In this document: one piece after another, positions 26,701 through 40,319 of the stretch | Layout: each line of letters opens with the position of its first letter | How positions within the stretch are numbered: the first letter of the stretch is position 1 | Source: Hymenolepis diminuta | Taxonomy: Eukaryota; Platyhelminthes; Cestoda; Cyclophyllidea; Hymenolepididae | Assembly (NCBI GenBank): GCA_900708905.1 | Contig: CAADRB010000006.1 | Span: 1,888,767-1,952,766, forward strand | Reading direction: 5' to 3' | DNA: 64,000 bases | Program-made: the position numbers and the translations under genes | Notes under the pieces: model-generated | Seen by the model: only the letters and a program-made list of their open reading frames with translations | Database searches by the model: none | What the model was told of the DNA's origin: nothing

Positions 26701-27173
26701 ATAGAAATTGTCAATAAACAATAGGTAAAAAAACCATTACTGTCTCTAAGTTGATAAAGGGTATTAGAGCAATTAATAAACTCAATCAGCTTCATCTGTT
26801 TGATCCTAATAATCACATAGCAGTTGTCATGTTTCCTTTCTTTTAACGATTGAAAAAACACTAGGAAGATGTCATATACAAGAATTTCTTTTTATATATT
26901 TTTGTCCGAAAAACACTTTACACTTTGTTATTTGTTTCATTTTTTCGGTTATTTAGGAAAGCAGCTTTCAAGCTCTTCTTTAATTGCATGGACAAGGACA
27001 AATCAGGCACGCTTTCAATGGATGAAGTAATAGTGGCTGTCCGAGCCTTTAATATGCCAGTTACAATGAGCATCGCCAAGGAGATCTTCGATTCAGTTGA
27101 CACAAACAAGGATGGAGAAATTGACCTGAAAGAATTTCTAGCATTCTTAGCATCGGTTAAGGATTGTGTTTAA
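14770..27173 (+). CDS. EF-hand calcium-binding protein, nine exons, 268 aa
   Basis: Exons: 14770-14885, 18431-18484, 19075-19113, 20851-20916, 21306-21356, 22590-22634, 22960-23080, 24616-24713, 26957-27173. All introns are GT-AG and all phases agree, giving one frame of 807 nt including the stop. The N-terminal half is low complexity: a Gly/Leu-rich start (residues 1-39), a Glu-rich acidic patch (about 40-57) and Gly/Ser-rich pieces. The C-terminal half has three canonical EF-hand loops at 137-148, 209-220 and 245-256, each with Asp at 1, Gly at 6 and Glu at 12. The last two form a calmodulin-like pair; the region between loops 1 and 2 may hold a degenerate hand. The Gly-rich N-terminus recalls penta-EF proteins (sorcin, grancalcin), but the EF pair is calmodulin-like, so no orthologue is named. 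The five introns of 590 nt or more hold no supported gene; short frames inside them (such as 22188-22553) look spurious. Exons 2-6 are all multiples of three flanked by phase-2 introns. Confidence 0.9.
15877..15900 (+). repeat. G-run (possible G-quadruplex) in EF-hand gene intron 1
   Basis: A guanine-dominated stretch of about 20 bases, broken only by single A residues, inside an AT-rich intron. It contains several runs of three or more G on the coding strand, so the transcript could form a quadruplex. It may also be a simple low-complexity tract. Confidence 0.5.
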
Positions 27174-29741
27174 ATGGCTGGATATATTTATCCTAATATT
27201 CAATTCACAAGGGTAATCTAGAAAATATTTACAATATTATTTCAAAATAATTAATGTTTAAAAAAAAGTTCATTTAAAGTATTTTATTCATTAACTGCAC
27301 TAATGATTAAGGGTACAAAATTTTTATGGTGGAAGGGAATTTGAATACGGGGTATAGTAAAGTAGTCTGATAAGGGATTAAGAAAATGATATGAAATAGA
27401 AAATGATATTTGATGTAAATCGGAACGCATTTTACTAATGTGTAAATTTTAGGGCTTCCTGTTACTACCGCCTAAAGTTCAAATTTAGTGCTTTCTCTCA
27501 ATTTATTTATGAATTCCTGTCCTAAACATCGATAGCTCATTCGCCGGTTGACTGATTTGAATGGCTGTATCATTTTTGTATATATTTCCCGGTACTGCTA
27601 GATATCGTTACCTATTTGTCTGTATCTCCAAGTCTCTAAGGTAGAAATAGTTTTTTTCTAGGGGTTTGTCCTTTTTAAATGACTCCCAACAGGTGTTTGT
27701 TAGTTGTAGTTATAAAAGTTCCTGGATGAAAAATCATTTTATCACTGGACTATTTGATTGCCTTTCCTCAAGGTAAAGTTTATGATAAGAATTTGGAAAA
27801 AAGCTCAACAGCGTATAAAACGGTGATGATCAATTATAAGTAGATCATGCCGATGTTTAGCTTAATTCCCGGTGCAGTAATTGTTTACTTTACCTAACAC
27901 ATAGTTCGTTATATCAAATCCTAGTGCTTCATCTTTCGATTTTCGTAATTTTACATTTGTTTTCTGATGACCGCAAACAATGACAGAACGGGGCGTTTCG
28001 AAAGTTTCATAGAATTTTTTTTCTCTTCTGATTAAAAACAACTTTGTGGCAGCAGCTTCAGTGTGACAGAGCTCACTAGACTATATCGGTTTTAGCAGAC
28101 CGCACAATCAAAGGTTCACATTTTTCATGCCGTGTGGGAATAAAATTGTGTTGATAGCCAAGTGTACTTCAGGCACATAAGACGATAACAAAAGTCAATC
28201 ATATGAATGCTCTTTTCTGTAATCGGACTTAAGTCTAGAAATATCACTGGCTGCATTCATATGATGCTGATCATTTACCAACCAAAGTCAATCCGATGTA
28301 TCACGTGCTCGAAACAAATTCCAGACACGTTTTCTTTTTATTTGTCTATCCACCAGGTTAAATTAAATTATATCTACAAAACAGTTACTAACAGGATGAC
28401 AGAAGAATTACAGTGAAAAAGAACTCAGTGTATTTAGTGGAAGGCCTGCCATACAAGTAAATATTTATGGCAAACAATCACAAATTGTAAATGTGCTCAC
28501 TTTCAAATATGAGACAATGCGTGTCGTGGTACATTAGTTAATGTACTCATATGTCATGTCATTGAGCGCGAGTTTGATTCCCGTCAGCAAACACCAAATG
28601 AGCGGAATGGCCAACTGCCCTAGTTAAGTTTGGCTAATATAAATGTTGACAGAATTCGTGTATCTCACCAGAGGAGGAGAGGCTCCATAATTCTTTACTG
28701 AGAATAAATGTTGAAAATTACTTTCTTAAATGTGCTCGAGGGTAATTATTATATAATTAACTGTAAAATAATTACTCTGAAGGGCTCATTAAGGAAATTT
28801 GGTTGGTGCGATGCAATCATTTTTAATCTTTACAGAAATATTTCCTTCATCAGTAATTCACCATTTTGGTTTTGATTATAAATGTGTCAAGATGAAAATA
28901 TAATTATAAAGAAATGATAAATATCTCCCTCAACGAAATCATTATTATATTTTCTTCCCATTATTATTGAAATTCTGACTAACTCTTAAAACATTTATTT
29001 GGATTAATATGAATTAGACTATATTGTACATAATTCCAGTTGAAATATGATTAATTTTCTCTATAACGGTGAGAACTTATGATTTCCTTCTTCTTAGCCG
29101 AGACATCGGCCTGTAGATGGTGAAATATGTTTTCGTGCTGTTGACATCAAAAAGCTCCTCAATCCAGACGATTGCTACTATTGATTGATAATAATTAGGA
29201 AAACCCGTATTGAAAGAAAGATCACGTAATCACTCCTCAAATTAAAACGGATTGATCCATTTTCCGTCAAACGAAAATTGAGGCTCGAATTCAAATTCCA
29301 ATGTTTATTTCTAATATCTATTAGTTAAACATGAATATATTAGCTCTGTATTTGAGTGAGACTATACATTAGAGTCAGTCGCGTTATAGAACTCTTTAGA
29401 ATCATGATCGCTAGAGCATCTCAAAATTTTGAATGATAAGTAACTAAAACCGTTGTTACACTTAGGTTATATTTAAAATGTCAAGTTGGTGCATTCAGTC
29501 AAGTGCTATAATGGGATTTAAAGATAACTTTTCTCATAATCTGTCCCAGCTTTTGGCAAATTTCGCAATCCCCATCACGTCACTACACAATGAATCACCC
29601 TGAATCCCAAGTATAGTTTTCTCCCGCATGATTTCATTGGCCAATCGTCGATTGACGCACGTTGGCGGTCGTAATTCTCGCAACACAAGTTTTTCTGAAA
29701 GTAAGCTGGCACAACGCAACGAACGAAACAGAACAGACATA
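27174..29741. other. Intergenic region between EF-hand gene and small membrane protein gene
   Basis: Holds the 3' UTR of the EF-hand gene at the left, a SINE-like repeat at about 28523-28755, and the 5' flank of the next gene. Near 29573 there is a CRE-like 'cacgtcac'. No other coding signal was recognised. Confidence 0.4.
28523..28755 (+). mobile_element. tRNA-derived SINE-like repeat, copy A
   Basis: The head (about 28523-28592) resembles a decayed tRNA gene: 'tagttaatgtactcat' in A-box position and 'tttgattcccgtc' resembling a B box. The body shares 'tggccaactg', 'gttaagtttggctaata', 'gaattcg', 'gaggctcc' and 'aataaatgttgaaaa' words in the same order with the copy at 60812-61015. The head and 'ttaagtttggc' are shared with the reversed copy near 51.3 kb. 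No coding capacity. Confidence 0.6.
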
Positions 29742-30122
29742 ATGGGTGAAGTCTATCCCCTTCTGGCAACCTCCTTCCCTATTCTCCATGCAGAAGTCAT
29801 TTCCTCTTCTAAGGATAACATGACAAACCAGTCCACAAATGTCGCATCAGACATCACCAGCACTCCCGATAACTTGAGCTTCCAATTTAGCATCTGGTTG
29901 ATTGTTCTACTGAGTTTGACTTCTCTGTTTGCAATTTGGTTCATACTTTGTGGACTCTTTCGTAGAGCGGATGCCTATCGGATGCCAGGGATGGATGTCC
30001 CTGGGTATGGATTTGGAGAGGGCTATGACCTAGGTTTTGGAGGTGGAGGTTTGAATGCAATTGGTGGCGCTGGTGGTGGTGGCAGTCTTTTCAGTGGTTT
30101 GAATTATGATGCAGATGTATAG
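29742..30122 (+). CDS. Small single-pass membrane protein with Gly-rich tail, family unknown (126 aa)
   Basis: Single-exon frame. The ATG at 29742 has A at -3 and G at +4, a better context than the upstream in-frame ATG at 29628 (C at -3), which would give 164 aa. From the 29742 start, residues 1-60 are polar and Ser/Thr/Asn-rich with possible N-glycosylation sites. One hydrophobic segment (about residues 61-85, rich in L, I, W and F) follows, then a basic turn (FRRADAYR). The last 35 residues are Gly-rich with aromatic spacing (GYGFGEGYDLGFGGGG). An ATTAAA at 30162-30167 may be the poly(A) signal. The codon pattern and clear domain order make it more convincing than other short frames here. 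It could be a terminal exon of a larger gene; I do not recognise the family. Confidence 0.7.
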   Translation: MGEVYPLLATSFPILHAEVISSSKDNMTNQSTNVASDITSTPDNLSFQFSIWLIVLLSLTSLFAIWFILCGLFRRADAYRMPGMDVPGYGFGEGYDLGFGGGGLNAIGGAGGGGSLFSGLNYDADV

Positions 30123-33100
30123 AATTTGACTAATAGACTATCCTCAGATCTTTTAACGTGTATTAAAAATTTGCTATATTTACAATTTTGTCATAATTGC
30201 ACTAGTTTTTAAAAATCATTTATTCTTTATTTTATATCGCTAATCTAAAATCATTCGCATTATTTTAAGAATAAGACAATTCAACTGTTTTGATACTAAC
30301 TACAATGCAATAGGGTTAGACGCTTATTTAACACCCATATTATATTAATGAGATATAACATATTTTTTGTTATTCATTGTTATCAACATGTAATTTTATT
30401 TATTATTAACTAATATTATGGATCAATAATCTTTTATTTATTGTTGAACTTCGAACTTTTTTAATTTTTAATATTTAATAATTTGGTTATTTATTTTGAG
30501 AAACGTGTTTTCTCCCGCTGTTTACTGACTTGTATCCATCACGGGGGGAATAGTTTGGCGAACTGATTTCTCAAGAACTAAGTAAAGGTAATACAAAGTT
30601 TTACATTAATTTTATGCAAGTGTAATTAAAATGAGCTACTTTTAATTAATTTGGACTTCATCTGAAGAGAAGAGGATAGCGAAGTATTTTCTTATATAAA
30701 GTATTTTGGGCTGGCTTTGACAATTTATTCTTGCTTCTGAATAATAGACTCAAAATTGTTGCTTCCTCCTTTACAAATCCCCGAATATTCTGAGTTAAGT
30801 TAGTTATAAGTCTTTATAATTGGAACTTCAAACAATATTCAGTATTTTGCATTATTTAAACATATAATTATCCATAACATATAATTTTTCAGCTCGCGCT
30901 TATCATAAAATTTAATGCAAAAATGATAGCTTATTTATTTGTGAATTTATTATTTTCAAACATGACTGACTTTTTATTTCTTCTGAACAACGGTCCTACT
31001 TTTGTTAACTATTTCTAAAAGTCACTTGCTAATACCTATGTATTAAATTGACCACATACCAATTGGACAAAGAGATTATAAATTTATCATCTTTGAAATA
31101 GATGGAGTAGTAATGGCTTTGGAAACTTGATAAGCAGTTTTTACTCCAAATTAAAAAAGCGAATAAACCATTTTTCGACCAAATTTGAGTGCTTCTAACT
31201 TAGTTAAATGCCTCTAAACAACATTCGGATCATATTTAGCTGGTCCAAACGACGCTTATTTTAAATATTTTATCTTAAAGGACTTGAAATTTTCCACATT
31301 TTTGCCTATACAACAAAGCTCAAAATGAATTTCAGAATTAGCAAGCTTGACGGATATCTAAGAATCGCTTAAATGATTGCTGAATATTGGTTTTGAGGTT
31401 TCACAGTGTACCCATTGGCTAAGACTTAATATTAGCAATCTCCAAGACCAATAATAACAGATAAGTCTGAAATATTTTTGATCCAAGGCTTAGGAAGCCG
31501 TGCAACGTATAGATCCAGCGGACAGAAGAGAGAACACACCCTGAATATATTACTTTAGTCCACTGTAATTCATGTCTATTCGGACAGACCAACCAGGTGC
31601 AGATAATGGCAGCGCTAAATCAATCGTACTCTAATTGTGGCGTTTTAAAGACGGTTTATATAGGATACCAGAAGTTTCATGCGTTCTTGTGTAAATATTA
31701 CGTATTACCATTTGCAAACGGGAAATTTAATAGCATCCTGCTTTTGAGTTCCAATAACACCAAACTTTTTAAAATGACGTCAAAAATTTCCGTCTTAATG
31801 CCTCAGATATTCTTATATATGGAATCTATTATAAATCCATCAAGATTTCCCATCGTTAAAACAGACACTGCAAAATTTTAGATTATATCAAATTGATTTT
31901 TAAATCATTTTTAACAGGCGAACTGAAACAGTAAAGCAGGCCTTACCATTTTATGATGATATGATGGCAAGCGCAAAAGCCTACGGTGATCAAAATCAAA
32001 TCTAAAGTCCCAAACTCGAAGAGAAGAAACCAGATGTGAGGTAACAGTATATGAGCTATATTTATCGGATTTGCATTATGAGACGTAAAGAGACGTTTAA
32101 GTATAAACAGAACTGCAGCGTTATGCGAGATTTTGCGCAATCTTGCTGACTTTACTTAGCTTACACATTAATAAATCAACAAACAGTAGTGACCAGACTA
32201 GATAAGAAAGAACTGAGTAAAGGAAAATGTCTTTTGTTCAAGGCTTATAAATAGGGCAGAGAAATAGTGGATTTTGTTGTTAAGATGGATCTCCACGGTA
32301 AAATCAAAATACAGTACCAAAAAGATACCAAAGACAATTGATAAATGTCTTTGACCATGAGAGCTTGATATTCATCTAGTTTAACCAGGAAAATGGCGAT
32401 TTAGAACACCTGATATGAAAATATGCTACTTTGTTCAAATGCATATTAATTGAAGGTCAGTGAGACAGCAAATAATTTGCTTGACAAATGTCAAAAGATG
32501 AAGTTCGTTCAAAATAATGCAAATATTTCAAACAAATCTCTTTCCCGCATAAAAGAAAAATAGAAAAATAGTTTGATATTTGTGTATCTGTTTAGAGATG
32601 ATTCATGTTGCCTACATTTTTGCCTGCATTCGGAATATAGAATATTTAAATTTTGGTAATAAGCCTTAATCTAGATTTCATCCATCTGCAAATTTCGAAA
32701 TCGGTAAGGAAAGTACTGCAGTGGCGCAAATCAGATCTCATTTTTTCGTAAAATTAATAGTTTAGGACATGTCAATCACAGGGCGAATTTGTACGATTTG
32801 AGCTCAGTTTGATCGAAAATTAAAACAAAACGAATCCATTTTATAGTACTAATAAGAAAAGTACGCATTCCAAAACTCATTACTACAAATTCACTGATTA
32901 TAACGACCAAATTCAGTTTTCTCCAGATGGATGCGCTTTCTTTACAATCCATGAAGTTTTTGTTCTCTGGTACTAATAAAACATAAAAATTAATATTTCT
33001 TGTTTTTAGAGCATACAATATGGTTTTAAGGAGTGGAATATATAATAGAAGTTGAAAACACAAAATAGAGGTGTATATTAGCATCTGGGAAAGAAATTCC

Positions 33101-36100
33101 CGTAATACTTTAACCAAGTGCCCCCAGTATAATAGTAGTCATAAATTAATTTCTAATGCATTATCCATACAACGTTTAAGAACATTCAATTGAATAAAGA
33201 CTGTAACTTAATTTATTTCAAGTTTGTGAATGCATAAATTGGATATATTCTCCTGACAGAGCAAGTTAACCACATCCAAATCACAGCATCTAGAAGAGAG
33301 TTTATTTCATCTATTTTCTGGGGTTCGCGTACCACAAATACTATTTAAAAGGAAGGGAGAGATATGATTGTTTTCCAGTTATAAAGATAAAAGGTGTTTC
33401 TCTGCCTTAGAAAAGCGTTCGAAAACATTTCCCGTTATCCGTATTTAATAACATTTCTTTAACGTAAATTTCCATTTTCTCATTCCGATCAGTGAACTTA
33501 CACCAAGTAAAAATCAACATGACTGAATTGCATTAATGCTCCAGAAAGGACATGCTGGACATTTTCATTCCCTATTGAGGAAAATATCCTTTAATTAGGA
33601 TTTTTTAATTTACCACGGCCCTGGCTTGTCTAAAAACCCTCATTCCAGGCCGCTAAATTGCCAGTCTCATTGCTCTCAAAATCAGAAGTCTATAGGATTA
33701 CTGAATATGTCTATTCAATTTATGTAGAAGTGCTACTAGAATTTTTTGAAAAATTTTGCTTACCACAGAGAAATTAACAGATAATCGACTCCAATTAAGG
33801 TCAGTCAATGAGTTCAAAAATAATGATAGAATGCATTGAAGGAGTAGCGGACAATGATGGAATATTAGATTATTAAAGAGGTCGCAGTCAATTGGGTCAA
33901 CAATTAAAACTCACCATCAAATTTAAATTATTTATTTATTCCATTTCAAACTTTTAAATAATTCGATTAATTATAAACCGAAAGTTTGAAACGTCATAAA
34001 CCGACCTTCCACTGATGATCTACTTCAGGATGTAGCTCCCGTAAATGAATGTTTTATTTTATCTCAGAGTTTTGGAAAGTACTTTAAATTAGCTATTTAT
34101 ATCTTTTAGGCACTTGCTTTATTACCATAATTAGGCCTTGTAGATAAATGTGAAATAATATCAAATGATTGAGGCTAAGATACATAATTGTGGCCTTAGC
34201 GTAACCAAAGCTGAGAATGGGATGAAGATTTAACCCATGTAACCACCAGTTGATATAGATCAGGTATTATGTTGAAGTTTATAATTAAATGGGCTTATTT
34301 TACAGAACTTTAGTAAATATCTATTAACAAATCCAAAATGATCACCTCTGGCCTAAAAATGTCGAAAAAGAGCATTTCTAAAGTGGTGAAACTTAATTTT
34401 CAATTTATTGCTCGAACATAAAGTAAGTAAAACGTTGTAAATAAACTAGTAAAAATAAAACGCTTAACAGAAAGTACATTCAGAGTAGCTGAAAACTAAC
34501 TCACTTTGGTGTTCCACCTGACTAGAGGAGGATTAACTTAGCATATCGTAAACAGAGACTCGTTTGTATTCCTCCATATTATGTAGATCTGTCTGTATGC
34601 TTAATCCTATCTTCTATTGTACGACACACTTCTGGGCGCGACAATACGTTTTCTAGAAAATATTAATTAGGTTACAAAGTTTCTACCGCATTTTATAAAT
34701 AAACTTAATCTCTCTCATATTCTAACTCTACTTCCATCCATTAAAAAAGAATCTTCTAGCAGGAATATTAACTTTAAACTATAGGACGTATTTTAAACTG
34801 GAATTACGTTCTGATCTTCCGCTGGATCTTCTTATACATTCCTCTTTTGTTATAAGATGTCGCCTAGAGTGTTTCTTAATTCTTAAATGCGCCGACAGCA
34901 GTAATAATTTAAAATTTTTAGTGGTGTTATTGGAAGACCGTTTATAAGGGGTCATATAAAATAATAAGTTTATATTCTTATTATACATTTAAATAATCTA
35001 AAAACTTTGCCAATATGTTTTTATGATAATGAATCTTATACAGCTATCAAAAATTGTATATTTGATGACGTATCTGAATGACAAACCTAACTCTGTTCCA
35101 CCATATTTTTTGTTTGATTTGGAGAATCTATATTTTCCATGACCTGCGTATCTAAAATAGTATTTCATGGGAAAATTCCAGGATAGAAAGTGGGAAATTA
35201 TATTCATTACCTTTAGATAGAAAGAAGAGAGCGATGCTAACGGAATACATATATTAGGAAATGAAGAGGAGGTGGCATTCTTGTCACCAATAAATTCCAG
35301 AGTAAAGCTTACAAATAAACGGGTTAGATGATATGAAAAAGCGACATACAACTTCCAGTCCAAGGTCTTAGTCATATGCAGAAATAAAACTGGCTGAATT
35401 GATTGATGATGATGAATTGATGATTGATAGTAGCCAGTTATTCATTTTCCTCCTATTTACATTCTTAAAAAGTTTATGTGCGTCATTCATACTTTCTCAT
35501 TAGGGCAGAGGAAGCTAGAAACTAAACATCGTTCAGAATCCAGTTAGAGATTGGAAGCTCCACAATTTTGATGTCAAATTGATTTGCAATTCTTTTAAAG
35601 ATTAAATATTGGTTGCATAATGCTTCAGTTGCTAGTTTGGATTTATTTATTGCCTAATGAATAGGCATTTCCTCGACGCACAATAATAGGCGTATTACAA
35701 TTAAGTTAATCAAATATTGAGGATGCCATGGAAACATTATGTCTTATTTAAGATTCTCTCTTCTTTCAGATTCCATTCATCAAGAACTTTGTTTTCGCTG
35801 TAAAATTATGTCTTTTTTGAACCAAATATCCACAACAAATAAATTTTGGACTTCGAATTATATTCCAACTTAATCATCCGTAATGAAAAGCTGATTCGAT
35901 TAAATTCTTTTCCTTCAGCAGACAAGTTACATACCAATTTGGTTTTGTTTTTATAATATCTCTATATATTTTTTGACTGATTTTAAATTCAAACATAAAG
36001 CAGTGGGATTATGTTTATAATACTTTTAAGGCTTCCTCTAACTGTCCAGGGTCCGACGTGTATTTAGAAGATACCTTTTTCACAAATACTCGGAAGACAG

Positions 36101-36959
36101 GTGAAAACCTGGATCTTTAGAGGTTACCAACAATAATATAATTACAGAAATGCAAGTCCTTGTCCAGATACGAAAATGTTTTAATGATTTAAAATTATCA
36201 GTTGATATGATCGAATTAATCCTACTAGTCTAAATACCTAATGTGCACAATTAATCTCCTATCAAAATATACAGATTCGCATTTCCAAAACAGGTAATTT
36301 TAAAAATGGCTTTTTTGCATGATTGGTGTAATTAGAATCGATTTGAAAAATATTTGTAATGGTGTTTTAACGTTTAGACGGATTCACAACTTACGTATTG
36401 CTTTTGATACTAAAGATTATGTGCTGAGTAATATCGAGCTCTTTTTTAATTTCCTACAGTTGTTTTACTGCAGCTTACTTTCTGTTTATTCAAATAGATT
36501 TAAACTGTCTAGTGAGAAGCCATTTTAGTTCTCTTTCTAAATCTCTTTTTATTGCTGACTAAAACTATAGTTATAATAGTCTTCTTAATATTCTTTTGAG
36601 TGCTTAATTAGCAAATACAAATGCTCATTAATGGACAGTTACATAAACAAATGATCATTTAGTATCCTGAACAGATGGTTCCATTAAAACATGTGCAGTA
36701 GTGGCGACAAAGATAAAAATAGCTGCGCTCTTTTATTCCAGACGCATAGACCTCTAAAATCACTGCGTTTAACATTTGAATAACTTCTTGAGTACAAGAA
36801 TTTTCATCTGGCATTGCTGCGCAATTTAAAAGCATATATACATTAAACACATCTATTGTTCATAAACAATCCTTTAATTACTATCCGACCTCATGCCAGA
36901 TACTACTATAACCAGGCACGCTGTAATAGTGTCTATTTAAGTGAAGCACGGAAATTGCA
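30123..36959. other. Long intergenic region, no supported gene
   Basis: AT-rich DNA. Frames at 31597-31881 (+), 32776-33117 (-) and 34998-35375 (-) were inspected. They are rich in Ile, Phe, Lys, Tyr and Asn as expected from AT-rich non-coding DNA, and show no family motif or consistent splice structure. I see no RNA gene or recognisable repeat here. Confidence 0.4.
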
Positions 36960-37935
36960 AGATTTCTACAAGTGGCCACATCTTTTGTCTGCAAAGTTAG
37001 GAAGGAACTGCTGAATGAAAACAATGGAGATGAATTGCTCTCCACGATGAAGGGAAAACAGGAGCACTGTCAACGCTCTGCTGACTCACTCACAACTTCT
37101 GAGTTTGTCAGAAGAGTGTATGATATGATGAATAAAAATCCTGGGAAGTCAGTGCGCGATATCTTGCCAAATATCTTCAAGTGTCTGTAGGAAAAATAAG
37201 AAATGATATCATCAAGTCCTCGGATACAAATCATGCATTCTTAGGCGAGGTTACTTTATTTTAGACAAAAGCTCAAGATAATCGTTTAATGTGTGGTAGA
37301 CAACACTTTAACAAATTGAAGCATCTAGAACAGAAGTCATTGGTCTTTCTTCAACTAGAAAAACTTCCACCAGGATGAAAATGTCAATCGAAGAAGTGTG
37401 CGAACAGACGCCACTGAAATTCCAACCGTTATGCATGCGCACTAAGTTCCCAGCAACAGTGATGGTTTTGGGTGATGTGAAGGGCAGTGATTCCTCAATT
37501 TTTCCACAGGGTCTTAGAGTCAATGGAGATGTAGATGCAAATGCCTATGTGGAGACTCTTCAAACCACTGTTGTTAAGTTATGGATAGACAGCGCAGCCA
37601 ATGGAAGACCCTGTCTTTTAATTACATTCGGTTCCATCTCATAAACCTCTCAAAATCCGAAATCGAATGGCCGAAAATTTTCATCATCATGTCGTACCAA
37701 ATTTATGACCACTTATACACTCAACAGACCTTAATCCTTTAGATTATTGCTTGTTGGACGGGGCGTCGTTGAAACAGGAATTAACAAGCATCCCCATAAC
37801 ACCAATCCTTCTCCCTGATGGAAGCAATAGCTCGAGGAATGAAGAACATCAATAAAGACCACCTGATCTGATCAAAACTTGCAGTCAGTCGCTTCCGTCA
37901 GTGGTAGAAGCCAACGGAGGATATAGAGAATAAAA
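36960..37935 (+). pseudogene. Decayed mariner/maT-type transposase
   Basis: A DD(E/D) transposase relic that can be followed across all three frames for about 970 bases. N-terminal part (36972-37190) has FVCKVRKEL and FVRRVYDMM...NPGKSVRDI, typical of the helix-turn-helix region. A middle block has NRLMCGRQHFNKLKHLEQ. Then come RTKFPATVMVLGDV, FPQGLRVNGDVDANAY, and the VKLWIDSAANGRP block. The C-terminal part has PSHK, MAENFHHHVVPNL, DLNPLDYCLL and VVEANGGY. The catalytic triad is broken: the first Asp block (usually SDEKNF) reads N-stop-K-NF, the second Asp (usually QDSAPSHK) reads H, and the third Asp in TDLNPLDY is kept. Frameshifts and stops make it non-functional. Inverted terminal repeats could not be fixed; a 'gtaaacaccctac' near 38040 may be the right end. 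Confidence 0.85.
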
Positions 37936-40300
37936 CCAGGTTAATAGGTATTATGTTTGTTTATTTCGTTATAAGAAATAAGAAATTAACATTTTCATTT
38001 TCTGTTTTTCTAAAAGTGCGTAAGGTGTCCTTAGATGCCGTAAACACCCTACATTTCCATACTCTGTTAATCTCTACTGCATTTCTTCGTCTTACCTTTT
38101 GTCGGAATTTGCGCAGCATGTAGAACGCTTGTTTACGTATATTTCATGTCAGATAGAAAAACCCGACAAATGTTTGTGTTTAGACAAACATACGTCGAAT
38201 AAAATGACCATTCTCAACTATGAGGATCAATTTTAACTGAAAAGTCAATAAATCAGTCCTTCGCAGGAGGTCCTCAACTTAAGATAATTCAATTCTTGAA
38301 TTGCACTATCAATCTCGTAAGTAAATTAAAATATGAAATAGGATAAATCTGGAGACCCGATCAATGATGAATAGAATTTATAATACTTAATTTAATCTAC
38401 ATAACAGCGTGTAGTAAAATTAAACTCATTGATTACTGCAGCAGATGGGATTCAGAGAGAGCGTTGAAAATGGATTGCGGTATTATTATATGCAGTTCCG
38501 TCGTTCAGCGCAAAAATTTTTAATGATGACATTTCTTGTTTCATATGTTGCTAAACCCATTTTCATGGGGATTTGTACGCAATGTAAATGGTGAATGTAT
38601 CGTTGTTACTTGCATGCGAAAGTTTGTGGAAAGGAATTCAGTGTCCTTATAATATAAAAAGGTATAAAAACTTATATTATTTCTAATAATTTATTTTGGA
38701 ATGCTTTGTATGCCACTAATTGGTGATGGTTAAATCACAAATTCATTAATGTCACTCTTCCTCTTGGAATGAAAGAAGATGCTAATCAGCCTAAATTGAA
38801 TATTTGGATTTAAATATATCCAGTTTTGTTCAATGACCAAAAGACCCCAATTTCTTCTCTCATCTACGCAAATTGCAGACCGATTAACTGAATTCTGACA
38901 AAAAATGAACTTTTTTATTTGCAGAAAGAGCATCTTTTTAATTAGAGTGCCAGTGCTGATTTTACACAGTGAATAAATAAATAAATAAATTGAGTAACGA
39001 ACAGGAATATATATTCTTATTAAGTAATATTCATGGTAAATTTTTAACAATTATTCCCGCGCGTTTTAGAATGCTTATACAAAATTTGTGATCAATTTAT
39101 GTATCTAATTATTGAAGGCTTGGGTTTATGTATTAAGAATAATTCAGTTTATTAATGTAGCATCGTATATCTTTTGTCATTTAAAGCATTAAACTATAAA
39201 TGTTTGAGGCACTCATAAAATTTAAGTTAATTCAAAGCGGAAAAGTTTCCGTCAAATTATGTCATCATATCCGAAAAAATGAGAAGACAGGTCAGCTAGG
39301 CACAGAACTAATTCTATTAGATCCACCAGATGATCAATTTAAATAAACAGAAAAATAAAAAAGTACATAGGTTCGTAGGAAATTTAGCAGACATGAATAA
39401 TATTATTGTTATTGTTTCAAATGAAAATATACAAAATATATTTCCGTATACATGTAAAAATTCCTCGGCGCTTTGTAAGCTCGTCTACTTTCATCATTTC
39501 ATAAATATCCTCTGAAATCAGACATTAGCCTTCTTAATCTAGATTTTCTCTATAATCATATATATTCTTTATAAGACTGCAGAAATCGTGGAGGCTGACA
39601 CCTTCTTCAAATATTATTTTCTTCCTTGCTCTTAGCTAATAATATCTGGTACCTAATTATCTCTACTTCAAAACTGTTATCACACACTCACTGTGAAGTT
39701 TGGAATACTTAATTCCCTGCTTTGAACTCAAGTTTTCTTGCAGAACCATCCGGTGTCCTCAATAATTTCATTTTAATTATATTGATTAAACTACTTAATT
39801 GGTTCTCAATTGATCCTTACTAGATCTCAGATTTCTCCAAGCAGTGGTGTAATATACTCGTCTCCCTGTTCATATTACCTCTTTCTAAATGAACTCTATA
39901 TGCTGTCTGTAAACATGCATACATAATCAATGACCACGCACCCGCTGCACCCACCAGCAACTCAGACCACTCAAAGTGGATTGCCTTATTCATTCCTCAT
40001 TGGCAATTACTAAAAATTTCCCAGTCTCAATTGACCTCCTCCTTATTTTGTTATCGTTGCTAAAATTGGTAGAGGCTGTAAGGCATTGCCTGTAGAATAG
40101 ATAGGTTCGAAAAAGATGTCTGGCCATTAGGTTTCTAACTAAAAGTTTCCGTGCTGAAAGGGGTTAATTACATGTTAAAATTAATAACATTTTCTGATTT
40201 TTCACTTTCAGATACCTTCTTTGCCTAATTTTGATTACTTGTCTCACGATCTTTGAAATGACATTGTCAATGTTTGTCTGCTAGAGCTTGATAAAATTGA
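37936..40300. other. Intergenic region after the transposase relic
   Basis: AT-rich, with a short (AAAT)n tract at 38972-38990. The first about 120 bases probably belong to the transposon's right flank. No gene recognised. Confidence 0.4.
38972..38990 (+). repeat. (AAAT)n simple repeat
   Basis: Four to five perfect AAAT units. Confidence 0.8.
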
Positions 40301-40319
40301 AAAGCCTGACGAAGGTGCT

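Noticed and set aside
32776..33117. 113-codon minus-strand frame with hydrophobic stretches
   Set aside because: High Ile, Phe and Leu from AT-rich DNA, no recognisable family and no promoter or splice context.
34998..35375. 125-codon minus-strand frame
   Set aside because: Same bias as other chance frames; no motif seen.
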